Shown in pieces: positions 55,340 through 63,915 of a stretch of DNA of 64,000 nt. Positions within the stretch are counted from its first letter, which is position 1; each line of letters starts with the position of its first letter. Origin of the DNA: Synechococcus sp. 1G10 (lineage in GTDB: Bacteria > Cyanobacteriota > Cyanobacteriia > PCC-6307 > Cyanobiaceae); the NCBI RefSeq assembly GCF_002252625.1, contig NZ_NQKW01000017.1, positions 1 through 64,000 on the forward strand. The letters run 5' to 3'. Made by a program: the position numbers and the translations under genes. A model generated the notes under the pieces. That model ran no database searches. It was not told where the DNA came from and saw nothing but the letters and a program-made list of their open reading frames with translations.

Positions 55340-57862
55340 TCAGTCGATCTCACAGCTGATCGTCACCGGGAAGGGCTCTGCCCGCCAGATCCGCTTGGCG
55401 TACTCCCGGATCGAGCGGTCGCTGCTGAAGAAGCCGGTTCGCGCCGTGTTCAGCAGTGACATCCGGTTCCAGGTGGTGCGATCACCCCAGGTCTGACTGA
55501 CCGCGTCCTGGGCGCGCATGTAGTCGCTGAAGTCGGCCATCAGGTAGTAGGGATCACGGCTGGTGAGGTTCTGCAGCAGGGGCTTGAACAGCTCCGTGTC
55601 GCCATTGCTGAAGTGACCCTGCTCCACCAGCCGCAGCGCCTCCGGCAGTTCCGGGATGCTGGCGATCAGCTCCCAGGGGCGGTACCCGCTTGCGCGCAGG
55701 GCCTCAATGCCGTCGGTGGTGTGGCCGAACAGGAAAAAGTTCTCGGCTCCCACCTGCTCGCGGATCTCCACGTTGGCGCCATCGAGGGTGCCGATCGTGA
55801 GCGCCCCGTTCATGGCGAATTTCATGTTGCCGGTGCCGGAGGCCTCCAGCCCAGCCGTGGAGATCTGCTCGGAGAGGTCTGAGGCCGGATACACCCGTTG
55901 TCCCAGGCTGACGTTGTAGTCAGGCAGGAACACCACCCGCAGGCGGCCGTCCATATCAGGGTCGGCGTTGATCGTTTCGGCAATGCCGTTGAGGAAGCGG
56001 ATGATCAGCTTGGCCATGTAGTAGCCAGGTGCCGCCTTGCCTCCGAAGATCACGGTGCGCGGGGCGAAGTTGTCGCCGAGGCCGTTCTTGATGCGCAGGT
56101 ACTGGGCGATCACCTGCAGGGCATTCAGGTGCTGGCGCTTGTATTCGTGGATCCGCTTCACCTGCACATCGAAGAGCGAGGAGGGATCCACCAGCAGTCC
56201 GCTCTGGCGGTGGATGTACTGGGCCAGATGACGCTTCACCGCCAGCTTGGTCTGGCCCCAGCGCTCCAGGAAGCCAGCGTCGTTCTGGAAGGCCTCCAGC
56301 TGGCGCAGGTCGTCGAGGTTGCGCACCCAGTCCTGACCGATCACCTCATTGAGCAGCTCCCGCAACAAGGGATTGGCGAGGGCGATCCAGCGGCGTGGTG
56401 TGACGCCGTTGGTCACGTTGGTGAATTTGTCGGGCCAGAGGGAGGCGAATTCAGGGAAGAGCTGGGTGCGCACCAGTTCGCTGTGCAGGGCAGCCACACC
56501 GTTGACGTGGTGGGAGGCCACGGTGGCCAGGTGGGCCATCCGCACCGCCTTGCCTTCGCTCTCATCAATGATCGAAACCCGCCTCAGCATCGTCTCGTTG
56601 CCTGGATGCTTCAGCCGAACCGTTTGCAGGAAGCGTCGGTTGATCTCGAAGATCAGCTCCAGGTGTCGCGGCAGCAGTGAGCCGAAGAGATCCAGGCCCC
56701 ATTTCTCCAGGGCTTCCGGCAACAGTGTGTGGTTGGTGTAGGCCAACGAGCGGGTGGTGATGTCCCAGGCGGCATCCCAGCTCAGCTGTTTGTGATCGAT
56801 CAGCAACCGCATCAGCTCAGCCACCGCGATCGCCGGGTGGGTGTCGTTGAGCTGCACCGACCAGTGCTCCGGGAAGTCGGTGATCGGCAGGTCACGCAGC
56901 TCCAGACTGCGCAGCATGTCCTGCAGGGAGCAGCTCACGAAGAAGTGCTGCTGCTTGAGGCGCAGGCGCCGGCCTTCATCGGTGCCGTCGTTCGGATAGA
57001 GCACCTTGGAGAGGGTCTCGGAGCCCACCTTCTCCTCAACTGCGCCGTAGTAGTCGCCGATGTTGAAGGCGTAGAAATCGAAGCTCTCAGAGGCCTCCGC
57101 TGACCACAGCCGCAGGCGGTTGCAGGTGTTCACCCTGTAGCCCAGCACGGGCACGTCGTGGGGGACACCGATGGCGTGCTGGGAGGGAATCCAGCGCACC
57201 CGGTAATCCCCGTGGGTGTCGCGGTAGTTCTCGGTGTGGCCGCCGAAGCCGACGAAGCAGGCCTGGTCGGGGCGGGGAAGTTCCCAGGGCCAGCCGCCCT
57301 TGAGCCATTTGTCGGTGATCTCCACCTGCCAGCCATCGCGGATCAGCTGGTCGAAGATGCCGAATTCGTAGCGAATGCCATAGCCGGTGGCGGGGATCTC
57401 CAGGCTGGAGAGGGATTCGAGGTAGCAGGCGGCAAGCCGGCCGAGCCCCCCATTCCCCAGGCCCGGTTCCTCCTCCACCTCGAGGATCTCTTCGAGCGAG
57501 TCAATCCCGAAACGGCGCAGGGCCTCGGCAGCTTCGTCCTGGATGCCGAGCATCAGCAGGTTGTTGCCCAGCTGGGGGCCGATCAGGAATTCGGCGGAGA
57601 GATAGGCCACCACGCGGGTGGGCGTGGCCGAGATCGCCTCGATTCCAGCCAGGTAGCGGGTCATCAGCCGGTCGCGTACCGCGTAGCTCAGGGCCACGTA
57701 GAGGTCGTGGTGGCTGGCGGTGGGGGCGAGCTGGCCGAGCGTGTAGAAGAGATGCTCGGTCATGCCGTCGAAGACGCCATCAGCCGTGAGGCCGCTGCGA
57801 TCAGGGTCGGCGTAGCAGCCCGGGGTGGGCAGCCTCAGCTGGCTGGGCGGAGCTTCGGTCAT
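55340..57862 (-). CDS. glgP: Glycogen phosphorylase, third (divergent) copy
   Basis: This 840-residue GT35 enzyme has VEEEPGLGNGGLGRLAACYL, ATGYGIRYEFGIFDQLIRDG, VQLNDTHPAIAVAELMRLLI, KFTNVTNGVTPRRWIALANP and the PLP block EASGTGNMKFAMNGALTIGT. It differs from the tandem pair mainly in a longer region around residues 185-230 (KGGWPWELPRPDQACFVGFG, HTENYRDTHGDYRVRWIPSQ). This is the usual form in plant and bacterial GlgP; the tandem copies have a shortened version. ATG 57862 is chosen, since the frame upstream of it is unconserved. It probably is the ancestral housekeeping or temperature-responsive isozyme, while the tandem pair is specialised; the roles are inference. Confidence 0.97.
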   Translation of the reverse strand: MTEAPPSQLRLPTPGCYADPDRSGLTADGVFDGMTEHLFYTLGQLAPTASHHDLYVALSYAVRDRLMTRYLAGIEAISATPTRVVAYLSAEFLIGPQLGNNLLMLGIQDEAAEALRRFGIDSLEEILEVEEEPGLGNGGLGRLAACYLESLSSLEIPATGYGIRYEFGIFDQLIRDGWQVEITDKWLKGGWPWELPRPDQACFVGFGGHTENYRDTHGDYRVRWIPSQHAIGVPHDVPVLGYRVNTCNRLRLWSAEASESFDFYAFNIGDYYGAVEEKVGSETLSKVLYPNDGTDEGRRLRLKQQHFFVSCSLQDMLRSLELRDLPITDFPEHWSVQLNDTHPAIAVAELMRLLIDHKQLSWDAAWDITTRSLAYTNHTLLPEALEKWGLDLFGSLLPRHLELIFEINRRFLQTVRLKHPGNETMLRRVSIIDESEGKAVRMAHLATVASHHVNGVAALHSELVRTQLFPEFASLWPDKFTNVTNGVTPRRWIALANPLLRELLNEVIGQDWVRNLDDLRQLEAFQNDAGFLERWGQTKLAVKRHLAQYIHRQSGLLVDPSSLFDVQVKRIHEYKRQHLNALQVIAQYLRIKNGLGDNFAPRTVIFGGKAAPGYYMAKLIIRFLNGIAETINADPDMDGRLRVVFLPDYNVSLGQRVYPASDLSEQISTAGLEASGTGNMKFAMNGALTIGTLDGANVEIREQVGAENFFLFGHTTDGIEALRASGYRPWELIASIPELPEALRLVEQGHFSNGDTELFKPLLQNLTSRDPYYLMADFSDYMRAQDAVSQTWGDRTTWNRMSLLNTARTGFFSSDRSIREYAKRIWRAEPFPVTISCEID

Positions 57863-57964
57863 GGAGGTGGGGCGAAGGGGGTGGAGCGGCGAAGCTGAAC
57901 AACGGTCGGCTGTGAAAAGCGACGCCGGTCCGATCCGTGCGCAGGCCCACTCTGGCTCAGCCCC

Positions 57965-58004
57965 GATACGGACGCTCCTGATGCCCATCAGGCAGTTCCG
58001 TATC
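57965..58004. repeat. Two-tier inverted repeat in the glgP / antiporter divergent gap
   Basis: Outer arms GATACGGA (57965-57972) and TCCGTATC (57997-58004) enclose inner arms CCTGATG / CATCAGG, separated by 4-base internal loops. The 40 bases form a tall hairpin in DNA or RNA. No ORF covers it. It could be an operator or a small-RNA element. Confidence 0.7.
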
Positions 58005-58138
58005 AGCCTGACCAGTCGTCGATCGGTGTGGATTCACTGATGGTGGCCATACCTCACTCTGGACAGAAGCCAATCCCTGCCGCAGATCCCGCTTATCGTC
58101 TCCCCCAACTTCAACCACGTGCCGCCACACCGGCCTGA

Positions 58139-59476
58139 ATGACTTTTCCGACTCTCCTGCTTGAAATCGGGAATCACAATGTGGAGGTGGCCGAAACCCT
58201 GATCGGGGTCGGCCGTTTTCTGCTGATTTTCCTGGCCGCGCGCACTCTTGCCGAGATCATGGTCCGGCTCCAGCTCCCCACCATCCTTGGTGAGCTGGTG
58301 GCGGGGGTGCTGATCGGCCTCTCAGGCCTGCACCTGATTCTCCCTCCTGAAACCGGAGCGGCATTGAGCAACTGGTTCACTTCCGCGGTGGCTTCTCTCT
58401 CATCGCTGTCGCCCGATGCGGTCGAGTCGATCTACATCGAGACTTTCCCCAACCTGCAGGCGGTGGCCACCCTTGGCCTGTTCGCCCTGCTGTTCCTCAC
58501 GGGCCTCGAGAGTGAGCTCGACGAGCTGGTGGCGGTGGGAGCCCAGGCCACCACGGTGGCCTGCACGGGTGTGGTTCTGCCCTTTGCGATGGGAACTTTA
58601 GGACTGCTGTATTTCTTCCACGTTCCGCTGATTCCAGCGATCTTCGCCGGTGCGGCCATGACCGCCACCAGCATCGGCATCACCGCCAGTGTCTTCGGCG
58701 AACTCAAATACCTCAAGACCCGCGAAGGTCAGACTGTGATCGGTGCCGCTGTTCTCGATGACATCCTCGGCATCGTCATCCTGGCCGTGGTGGTGGCCGT
58801 GGCCGGTGGAGGAGCCTTCGAGGTCGGCCCGATCGTGAAGCTGCTCGTGGCAGCAGCACTGTTTGTGGGTGTTTCCCTGTTCCTGAGCCGCACGGCGGCC
58901 CCCGCCTTCGACTGGCTGCTGGATCGGCTCAAAGCCCCCGGTGAAGTGGTGGTGGCTTCCTTCGTGGTGCTCTGTCTCTGCTGTTTCGCCGCCCAGGCCA
59001 TCGGCCTTGAAGCGGCTCTTGGCGCCTTTGCCGCTGGTCTGATCCTGAGCGGATCACGCAACACACACGCCATTCAGGAAACGGTGAAGCCCCTGGTATC
59101 ACTGTTTGCCACCATCTTCTTCGTGCTGATCGGCACCAGCATGGATCTGTCTGTGCTCAACCCGATGGATCCCGCCAACCGCCCCGGCCTGGTGATGGCC
59201 GCCTTCCTGCTGGTGGTGGCGATCGCCGGCAAGGTGGCCTCCGGCTGGACTTACTTCAGCAAGGAGAAGACCAACCGCCTGGTGGTGGGCCTGGGGATGA
59301 TGCCCCGCGGTGAAGTGGGCCTGATTTTCCTTGGTCTGGGCACCCAGGCCGGTCTGCTCACCCCGGCACTGGAGGCGGCGATTCTGTTGATGGTGATCGG
59401 CACCACCTTCCTTTCCCCGATCCTGCTGCGGGTGGTGCTCAGCCGCGAGGAGAAGCTGGCTGAACAACCTGCCTGA
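58139..59476 (+). CDS. CPA2-family cation:proton antiporter (NapA type)
   Basis: This 445-residue membrane protein has about twelve to thirteen helices: LAARTLAEIMVRLQLPTILG (unwound helix start), ALLFLTGLESELDELV, MTATSIGITASVFGELKYLK, the ion-binding AVLDDILGIVILAVVVAVAG with the DD pair typical of electrogenic exchangers, and LVVGLGMMPRGEVGLIFLGL. It should exchange Na+ (or K+) for protons across the plasma or thylakoid membrane. Specificity cannot be read from sequence. No regulatory C-terminal domain is attached. It converges with a small membrane-protein gene. Confidence 0.93.
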   Translation: MTFPTLLLEIGNHNVEVAETLIGVGRFLLIFLAARTLAEIMVRLQLPTILGELVAGVLIGLSGLHLILPPETGAALSNWFTSAVASLSSLSPDAVESIYIETFPNLQAVATLGLFALLFLTGLESELDELVAVGAQATTVACTGVVLPFAMGTLGLLYFFHVPLIPAIFAGAAMTATSIGITASVFGELKYLKTREGQTVIGAAVLDDILGIVILAVVVAVAGGGAFEVGPIVKLLVAAALFVGVSLFLSRTAAPAFDWLLDRLKAPGEVVVASFVVLCLCCFAAQAIGLEAALGAFAAGLILSGSRNTHAIQETVKPLVSLFATIFFVLIGTSMDLSVLNPMDPANRPGLVMAAFLLVVAIAGKVASGWTYFSKEKTNRLVVGLGMMPRGEVGLIFLGLGTQAGLLTPALEAAILLMVIGTTFLSPILLRVVLSREEKLAEQPA

Positions 59477-59479
59477 GGC

Positions 59480-59776
59480 TCAGCTCTCGTCACGCCGGGA
59501 GGCGATCGTCCAGAACGCGCCGGCGAGCACCACCATCAGCCCGAGGCTGGCGGCCCAGCTCGGGCTAAGGGCCCAGCCCAGCGCCAGCTGGGTGATCCCC
59601 CCAACGGCGAACGCCAGCAACACGCTGCTCAACAGCAGCACGATCACGCGCAGGCCTTCAGGGAGCGGTCCTTCAGCCAGGGCCTCATCCAGACGGGCCA
59701 GCGGCACAGAGAGGGGCAGATACAAAGCCAGGGCCCACAGGGCCGTTCCCGGCAGCAGGCTTGACCAGTCGAGCAC
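59480..59776 (-). CDS. Small membrane protein of unknown function
   Basis: This 98-residue protein has three predicted membrane helices (LLPGTALWALALYLPLSV, VIVLLLSSVLLAFAVGGITQ, ASLGLMVVLAGAFWTIASRR). No family recognised. Its start region overlaps the start of the alpha/beta hydrolase gene on the other strand, so their promoters must lie within each other's coding sequence. It ends three bases from the antiporter stop. Confidence 0.65.
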   Translation of the reverse strand: MLDWSSLLPGTALWALALYLPLSVPLARLDEALAEGPLPEGLRVIVLLLSSVLLAFAVGGITQLALGWALSPSWAASLGLMVVLAGAFWTIASRRDES

Positions 59777-60711
59777 GGAGCGAACCCACCGAATTGATCC
59801 CTAGCATCGACGACCAAGCCAAGCCTGCGTTGATCGGCATCCGCCCCGAGCCCTGGACCCATGACGGTCACGGGGTCCATGCCCTGGCCAGCCGACCGAA
59901 GCAGCCCCAGGGTCCGGCGCTGCTGCTGGTTCACGGCTTCGGCGCTTCTACCGACCACTGGCGGTACAACATCCCCGTGCTGAGCGAACGGCATGAGGTT
60001 CATGCCCTCGACCTGCTGGGCTTCGGCCGCAGTGCCAAACCCTCGGGTCTTTCCTATGGCGGAGCGCTCTGGCGGGATCAGCTGGTGGCCTACGTGCGCG
60101 AGCGGATCGGTCGGCCCACGGTGCTTGTGGGCAATTCTCTCGGGGGCTTTGCCGCTCTGGCGGCGGGTGCGGCCCTGGGGAGCGAGGCGGCCGGGGTGGT
60201 GCTGATCAATGCCGCTGGCCCCTTCAGTGACGAGCAGGCCGAACCGAAGGGCTGGGGCGCGATCACGAAGCGCACTATCGGTGGCGCCCTGTTGCGCAGC
60301 CCGCTGCTGCAGCGTCTGCTGTTCGAGAACATGCGCCGCCCGGCCGTGATCCGGCGCACACTCAATCAGGTCTATGTCGATCGCAGCAACGTGGACGACG
60401 AGCTGGTGGAGGCGATCCGGCGGCCGTCGCTGGATCCTGGGGCCTTCGGGGTGTTCCGCACCGTCTTCGACATTCCCCGTGGCCAGCCGCTCGATGAACT
60501 CTTTGCCGAGCTTCAGGCACCCCTGCTGCTGCTCTGGGGAATCCGCGACCCCTGGATCAACGCCGCCGGCCGCCGCGCCGCCTTCCAGCGCCACGCTCCG
60601 GCCGCCACGAGCGAGGTGGTGCTCGACGCCGGACACTGCCCCCACGATGAAGTGCCCGAGCAGGTGAACGCCGCTCTGCTGGAGTGGCTCGCGAGCTTGC
60701 CCGCTGCCTGA
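59761..60711 (+). CDS. Alpha/beta-fold hydrolase
   Basis: Up to 316 residues with the alpha/beta hydrolase core: oxyanion HGFGASTDHWRYNI, nucleophile elbow VLVGNSLGGFAALAAGAAL, acid in WGIRDPWINAAGRR and catalytic His in LDAGHCPHDEVPEQVN. Close to cyanobacterial/plastid hydrolases of the pheophytinase-like group. That would suggest an ester substrate such as a chlorophyll derivative, but this is only a guess. Start uncertain: TTG 59761 is the longest; TTG 59794 or 59830 are also possible, and no ATG or GTG lies near the fold's start. Confidence 0.88.
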   Translation: MTSRARSEPTELIPSIDDQAKPALIGIRPEPWTHDGHGVHALASRPKQPQGPALLLVHGFGASTDHWRYNIPVLSERHEVHALDLLGFGRSAKPSGLSYGGALWRDQLVAYVRERIGRPTVLVGNSLGGFAALAAGAALGSEAAGVVLINAAGPFSDEQAEPKGWGAITKRTIGGALLRSPLLQRLLFENMRRPAVIRRTLNQVYVDRSNVDDELVEAIRRPSLDPGAFGVFRTVFDIPRGQPLDELFAELQAPLLLLWGIRDPWINAAGRRAAFQRHAPAATSEVVLDAGHCPHDEVPEQVNAALLEWLASLPAA

Positions 60712-60717
60712 GGTCCC

Positions 60718-61599
60718 ATGCCCCTGACCCAACGCACCACGCCCCACCCCCACTGGGAGTTCAGCGCTGCCGCAGGCGGTGATCTGCTGCGGTTGGTGCC
60801 GGAGCGAGGCGGGTTGCTCAGCGGTTGGCGCTGCAACGGCCGTGAGCTGCTGTATCTCGACGAGGCCCGCTTCGCCGATCCGGCCCTCTCGGTGCGGGGC
60901 GGCATGCCGGTGCTGTTTCCGATCTGCGGCAATCTCCCAGCTGATCAGCTGCCGCTGCCGCAGGGGGTATTCACGCTCAAGCAGCACGGATTTGCCCGCG
61001 ATCTGCCCTGGGATCTGGAGGAGCTGCCAGGAGCTGTGGGCGTGCGCCTGACTCTCTCTGACAGCTCCGCCAGCCAGGCCATGTTCCCCTTCCCCTTCCG
61101 GCTGCAGCTGGAGCTGCGCCCGGTGCCAGGGGGGCTGGCGATCACGGTGGAGCTGCATAACCCCGGTGTGGATCCGCTGCCGTTCGCCTTCGGGCTGCAC
61201 CCGTATTTCGCCGTCACCTCACTGGCGATGGCGTCGCTGGAGGGCCTGCCGGAGCGCTGCTTCGACCACGGCACCATGGCTCCTGCCGCCACCACCCCGC
61301 TGCTGGAGGGGCTGGAGCAGGGGGTGGATCTGCTGGCTCAGCCCGCTGGTCCGGTGCGTTTGCTGGACCGCCAAGCGGGTGTGGTCCTGGAGCTCCAGGC
61401 CGAAGCCCCCTTCGATCTGGCCGTAGTCTGGAGCGATCCCCCACGCTCGATGGTCTGCCTGGAGCCCTGGACAGCTCCACGGGGCGCCCTGGTGAGTGGT
61501 GAGCGGCGGCTGGAGGTGGCTCCCGGGGAGTCGTGCCGGCTGGCCTGTCGATATCAGCTGCTCGAGGGCGCGGAAGTCAGCACTGAGGATCCAGGGTGA
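60718..61599 (+). CDS. Aldose 1-epimerase / mutarotase-like protein
   Basis: This 293-residue galactose-mutarotase-fold protein has ALSVRGGMPVLFPICGNLPA, LKQHGFARDLPWDLEE (catalytic-site His), ELHNPGVDPLPFAFGLHPYF with a second conserved His, and CLEPWTAPRGALVSGER with the catalytic-type Glu. The LKQHGFAR form is that of sugar-phosphate or hexose epimerases of the YeaD/GalM superfamily. It fits the sugar-phosphate metabolism around glgP and galE. It begins six bases after the hydrolase stop and overlaps the next gene (opposite strand) by 23 bases. Confidence 0.9.
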   Translation: MPLTQRTTPHPHWEFSAAAGGDLLRLVPERGGLLSGWRCNGRELLYLDEARFADPALSVRGGMPVLFPICGNLPADQLPLPQGVFTLKQHGFARDLPWDLEELPGAVGVRLTLSDSSASQAMFPFPFRLQLELRPVPGGLAITVELHNPGVDPLPFAFGLHPYFAVTSLAMASLEGLPERCFDHGTMAPAATTPLLEGLEQGVDLLAQPAGPVRLLDRQAGVVLELQAEAPFDLAVVWSDPPRSMVCLEPWTAPRGALVSGERRLEVAPGESCRLACRYQLLEGAEVSTEDPG

Positions 61600-62554
61600 T
61601 CACCACATTGCCTTTTTTGCGGCCGCTGTCGACATAGCGGTGGGCGGCCACGATCTGATCCAGTGGGTAATGGCGATCGATCACGGGTTTGTAGACCCCG
61701 GCCTCGGCCAGCTCGGCGAGCTGGCCGAGGCCGGCCCGCACACTCACCGGACCGGCGATCACCGTCTTGTCACTGCTGAATGTCTGCCAGATACTGCGCA
61801 GCATGGCGGCCAGCCCCGCCTGCACCAGCACCAGACGACCTCCCGGCCTGAGGCAGCCACGGCTGCGGGCAAAAGGTGCCGTGCCGGCGGTGTCGATGAT
61901 CACGTCGTAGGTGTCACCGTTCTGACTGAAATCAGTTTGCTGGTAATCGATCACCTGCCCAGCCCCCAGGGAACGCACCAGCTCCAGGTTGGCTTCGCTG
62001 CACACCCCGATCACTTCGGCTCCCAGGTGTCGTGCCAGCTGCACCGCAGCTGTGCCGACGCTGCCTGAAGCGCCATTGATCAGGACGCGCTCTCCTGGCT
62101 GAACCTTGGCCTTGCGCAGGAAAGCTAGGGCCGTGGTGCCACCGAAGCAGAGCGCGGCAGCTTCACTGAAGCTGAGATTGGAAGGCTTGAGGGCCAGCAG
62201 ACCATCCTCCTGCAGGCAGACATACTCCGCGTGGCAACCCATGGCGGTGTCGCTGAAGGCCACCACCGGATCACCGACCTTGAAGCGACTCACCTCCCCA
62301 CCCACCGCTTCGACGACTCCGGCCAGCTCACTTCCCAGGATCGGTTGCCTCGGTTTCGAGAAGCCGAACACCAGGCGCGTGATCAGCCCGAAACCGGCAG
62401 GCACCTCCAGGCTGCGGACCCTCCAGTCGCCGGAGCTCACTGTGGTGGCTCTGACCTGGATCAACACCCCATGGGCTGCCGGGATGGGCTTGGCCACATC
62501 AACGAGGTGGAGCACTTCAGGTGATCCGTAGCGCTCACATACGACGGCTCTCAT
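61577..62554 (-). CDS. NAD(P)-dependent medium-chain oxidoreductase (quinone-oxidoreductase-like)
   Basis: This 325-residue MDR protein has MRAVVCERYGSPEVLHLVDV, the GroES-like domain with GSELAGVVEAVGGEVSRFKV, the nucleotide loop VLINGASGSVGTAAVQLARH, and C-terminal HRYVDSGRKKGNVVI. No zinc-binding cysteine cluster is present, so it belongs to the zinc-free quinone-reductase/enoyl-reductase branch. The substrate is unknown. It stands alone, downstream of the Coq4-motif gene on the same strand. Confidence 0.92.
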   Translation of the reverse strand: MRAVVCERYGSPEVLHLVDVAKPIPAAHGVLIQVRATTVSSGDWRVRSLEVPAGFGLITRLVFGFSKPRQPILGSELAGVVEAVGGEVSRFKVGDPVVAFSDTAMGCHAEYVCLQEDGLLALKPSNLSFSEAAALCFGGTTALAFLRKAKVQPGERVLINGASGSVGTAAVQLARHLGAEVIGVCSEANLELVRSLGAGQVIDYQQTDFSQNGDTYDVIIDTAGTAPFARSRGCLRPGGRLVLVQAGLAAMLRSIWQTFSSDKTVIAGPVSVRAGLGQLAELAEAGVYKPVIDRHYPLDQIVAAHRYVDSGRKKGNVVITLDPQC

Positions 62555-62622
62555 GGTTGATGTTTCCAGAAGAAGGTATTTGGCCTTGAGGCAGCTGAGA
62601 GCATTGTCTTCTGATGATCATC

Positions 62623-63663
62623 TCAGTGGTTGCTGGGCCAGAAATCGGGCTGATCGATCATGGGTTTCCGCATCGGCAGAACGTGAAACCGGCGGCGGAT
62701 CTCCAGCAGCGGTTCCGCGGCGATGGCCAGATGATCCAGCTGGCTGAAGTCTCCCCGGCAGGCCGCTCCCCGCACGAGAGATTCCGCCAAGAGTTCCGCC
62801 GAGCCGGGAAGGTCGAGAGCGCCGCGGCGGCCGTCTACGCCGTGATAAGGCTCTCCACCGCCGCCGTAGGGGATGAACTGCAGATCGGTGCCGTGCTTGA
62901 ACAGACCCACCTCATGGATCAGGAAATTCGTGAGTGAGGCCATCCAGTTGGCATCGCTGTTGTTCAGGGCCAGCTTGAACGCACCCAGGGCAATTTCCCC
63001 GGGGCCTGTGGGTTCATAGCCGCTGATCACATGATTCATGTCATGGCAGACGTAGTACCCGGGATTCGGCGTATTGCGACTCGGCACGGTCATGCCGTTG
63101 CGCTCATAGAGCTGGATGAAGGCCCACCCCAGGCTGCCGTAGGGCATCTCAGCCAATCGTTCGATGGCTTCGAAGAAGGAATCGTCGTACTCCTGCTTGC
63201 CGCTGCCAGTCTGATGATCCTGATGCTCGGAGAGTTCTGGCATGTACTTGTCGTACATGCGAATGAACTTGGCCGTTGCCTCCGCTGCGGAGAGATGCGC
63301 GAAGTCGCGCACGATCTCGAGTTGTGGTGGATCGATCCGCAGGGCTTCTGCATAGGTTTCCAGTTGCTTCAGCTGCGCTTCGCTCTTGGGATGCCGGCAA
63401 AGATCCAGGATGATGGCCATCTGAAGAAACAGCCGACGCCAGACGGAATCCACCAGCTCCTCAGCCAGTTGGTTGGGGCTGAGGGGCTCGATCGTCGCCA
63501 GCGTGGTGCTCTGCTGCCCAAGGAGATGGGTGGCCAGGGCCCTGAACACACGTTGCTGTTCAGCTGTGGGTCCGCCGTCGACCTCCATCAATCCACACAG
63601 CCCACGCGACAGGGCTCGGGCGGCAGTCGGCAGGACCGGGAAGGGAATCGTGGTGAGCGTCAC
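62623..63663 (-). CDS. Coq4-motif protein with an N-terminal TerB-like region
   Basis: This 346-residue protein has a C-terminal half that carries YYVCHDMNHVISGYEPTGPG followed by E, which is exactly the HDxxH-(11)-E zinc motif of Coq4. The context GEIALGAFKLALNN is Coq4-like too. The N-terminal 150 residues (LCGLMEVDGGPTAEQQRVFR, ALATHLL) resemble a TerB helical bundle; the middle links the two. Coq4 organises ubiquinone synthesis and was reported to act on ring decarboxylation; cyanobacteria make plastoquinone, so the role here is open. Conserved His and Glu imply a bound metal. Confidence 0.75.
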   Translation of the reverse strand: MTLTTIPFPVLPTAARALSRGLCGLMEVDGGPTAEQQRVFRALATHLLGQQSTTLATIEPLSPNQLAEELVDSVWRRLFLQMAIILDLCRHPKSEAQLKQLETYAEALRIDPPQLEIVRDFAHLSAAEATAKFIRMYDKYMPELSEHQDHQTGSGKQEYDDSFFEAIERLAEMPYGSLGWAFIQLYERNGMTVPSRNTPNPGYYVCHDMNHVISGYEPTGPGEIALGAFKLALNNSDANWMASLTNFLIHEVGLFKHGTDLQFIPYGGGGEPYHGVDGRRGALDLPGSAELLAESLVRGAACRGDFSQLDHLAIAAEPLLEIRRRFHVLPMRKPMIDQPDFWPSNH

Positions 63664-63915
63664 GGCAGTAGATCAGTCTTGTGTAGAGGGTAGAGATGCC
63701 GGCTGAAGGCTGCACTGCTGCGGCCAGCCAAAGGTCATCGATTTACTGAACTGGTTTATCCCACCATCCCACGATAGGTGATCCAGTAGTTGCTGATTAT
63801 GGAATAACTTGGCAGAAAAGTACAATCGAGGCTGCTCTGAGTGGTGGGCAAGGCTTATCTGATGCTAGAAGTGAACTTGTTGTGACCTGTCCACTCGGAG
63901 GGCTTGTTAGCCGTC
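63664..63915. other. Intergenic region, lower G+C, no gene seen
   Basis: 252 bases between the Coq4-motif gene and the antitoxin fragment. It has long A/T-rich stretches (around 63780-63830) unlike the rest of the window. I find no convincing ORF, RNA or repeat. It may be the flank of an imported toxin-antitoxin locus. Confidence 0.5.
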
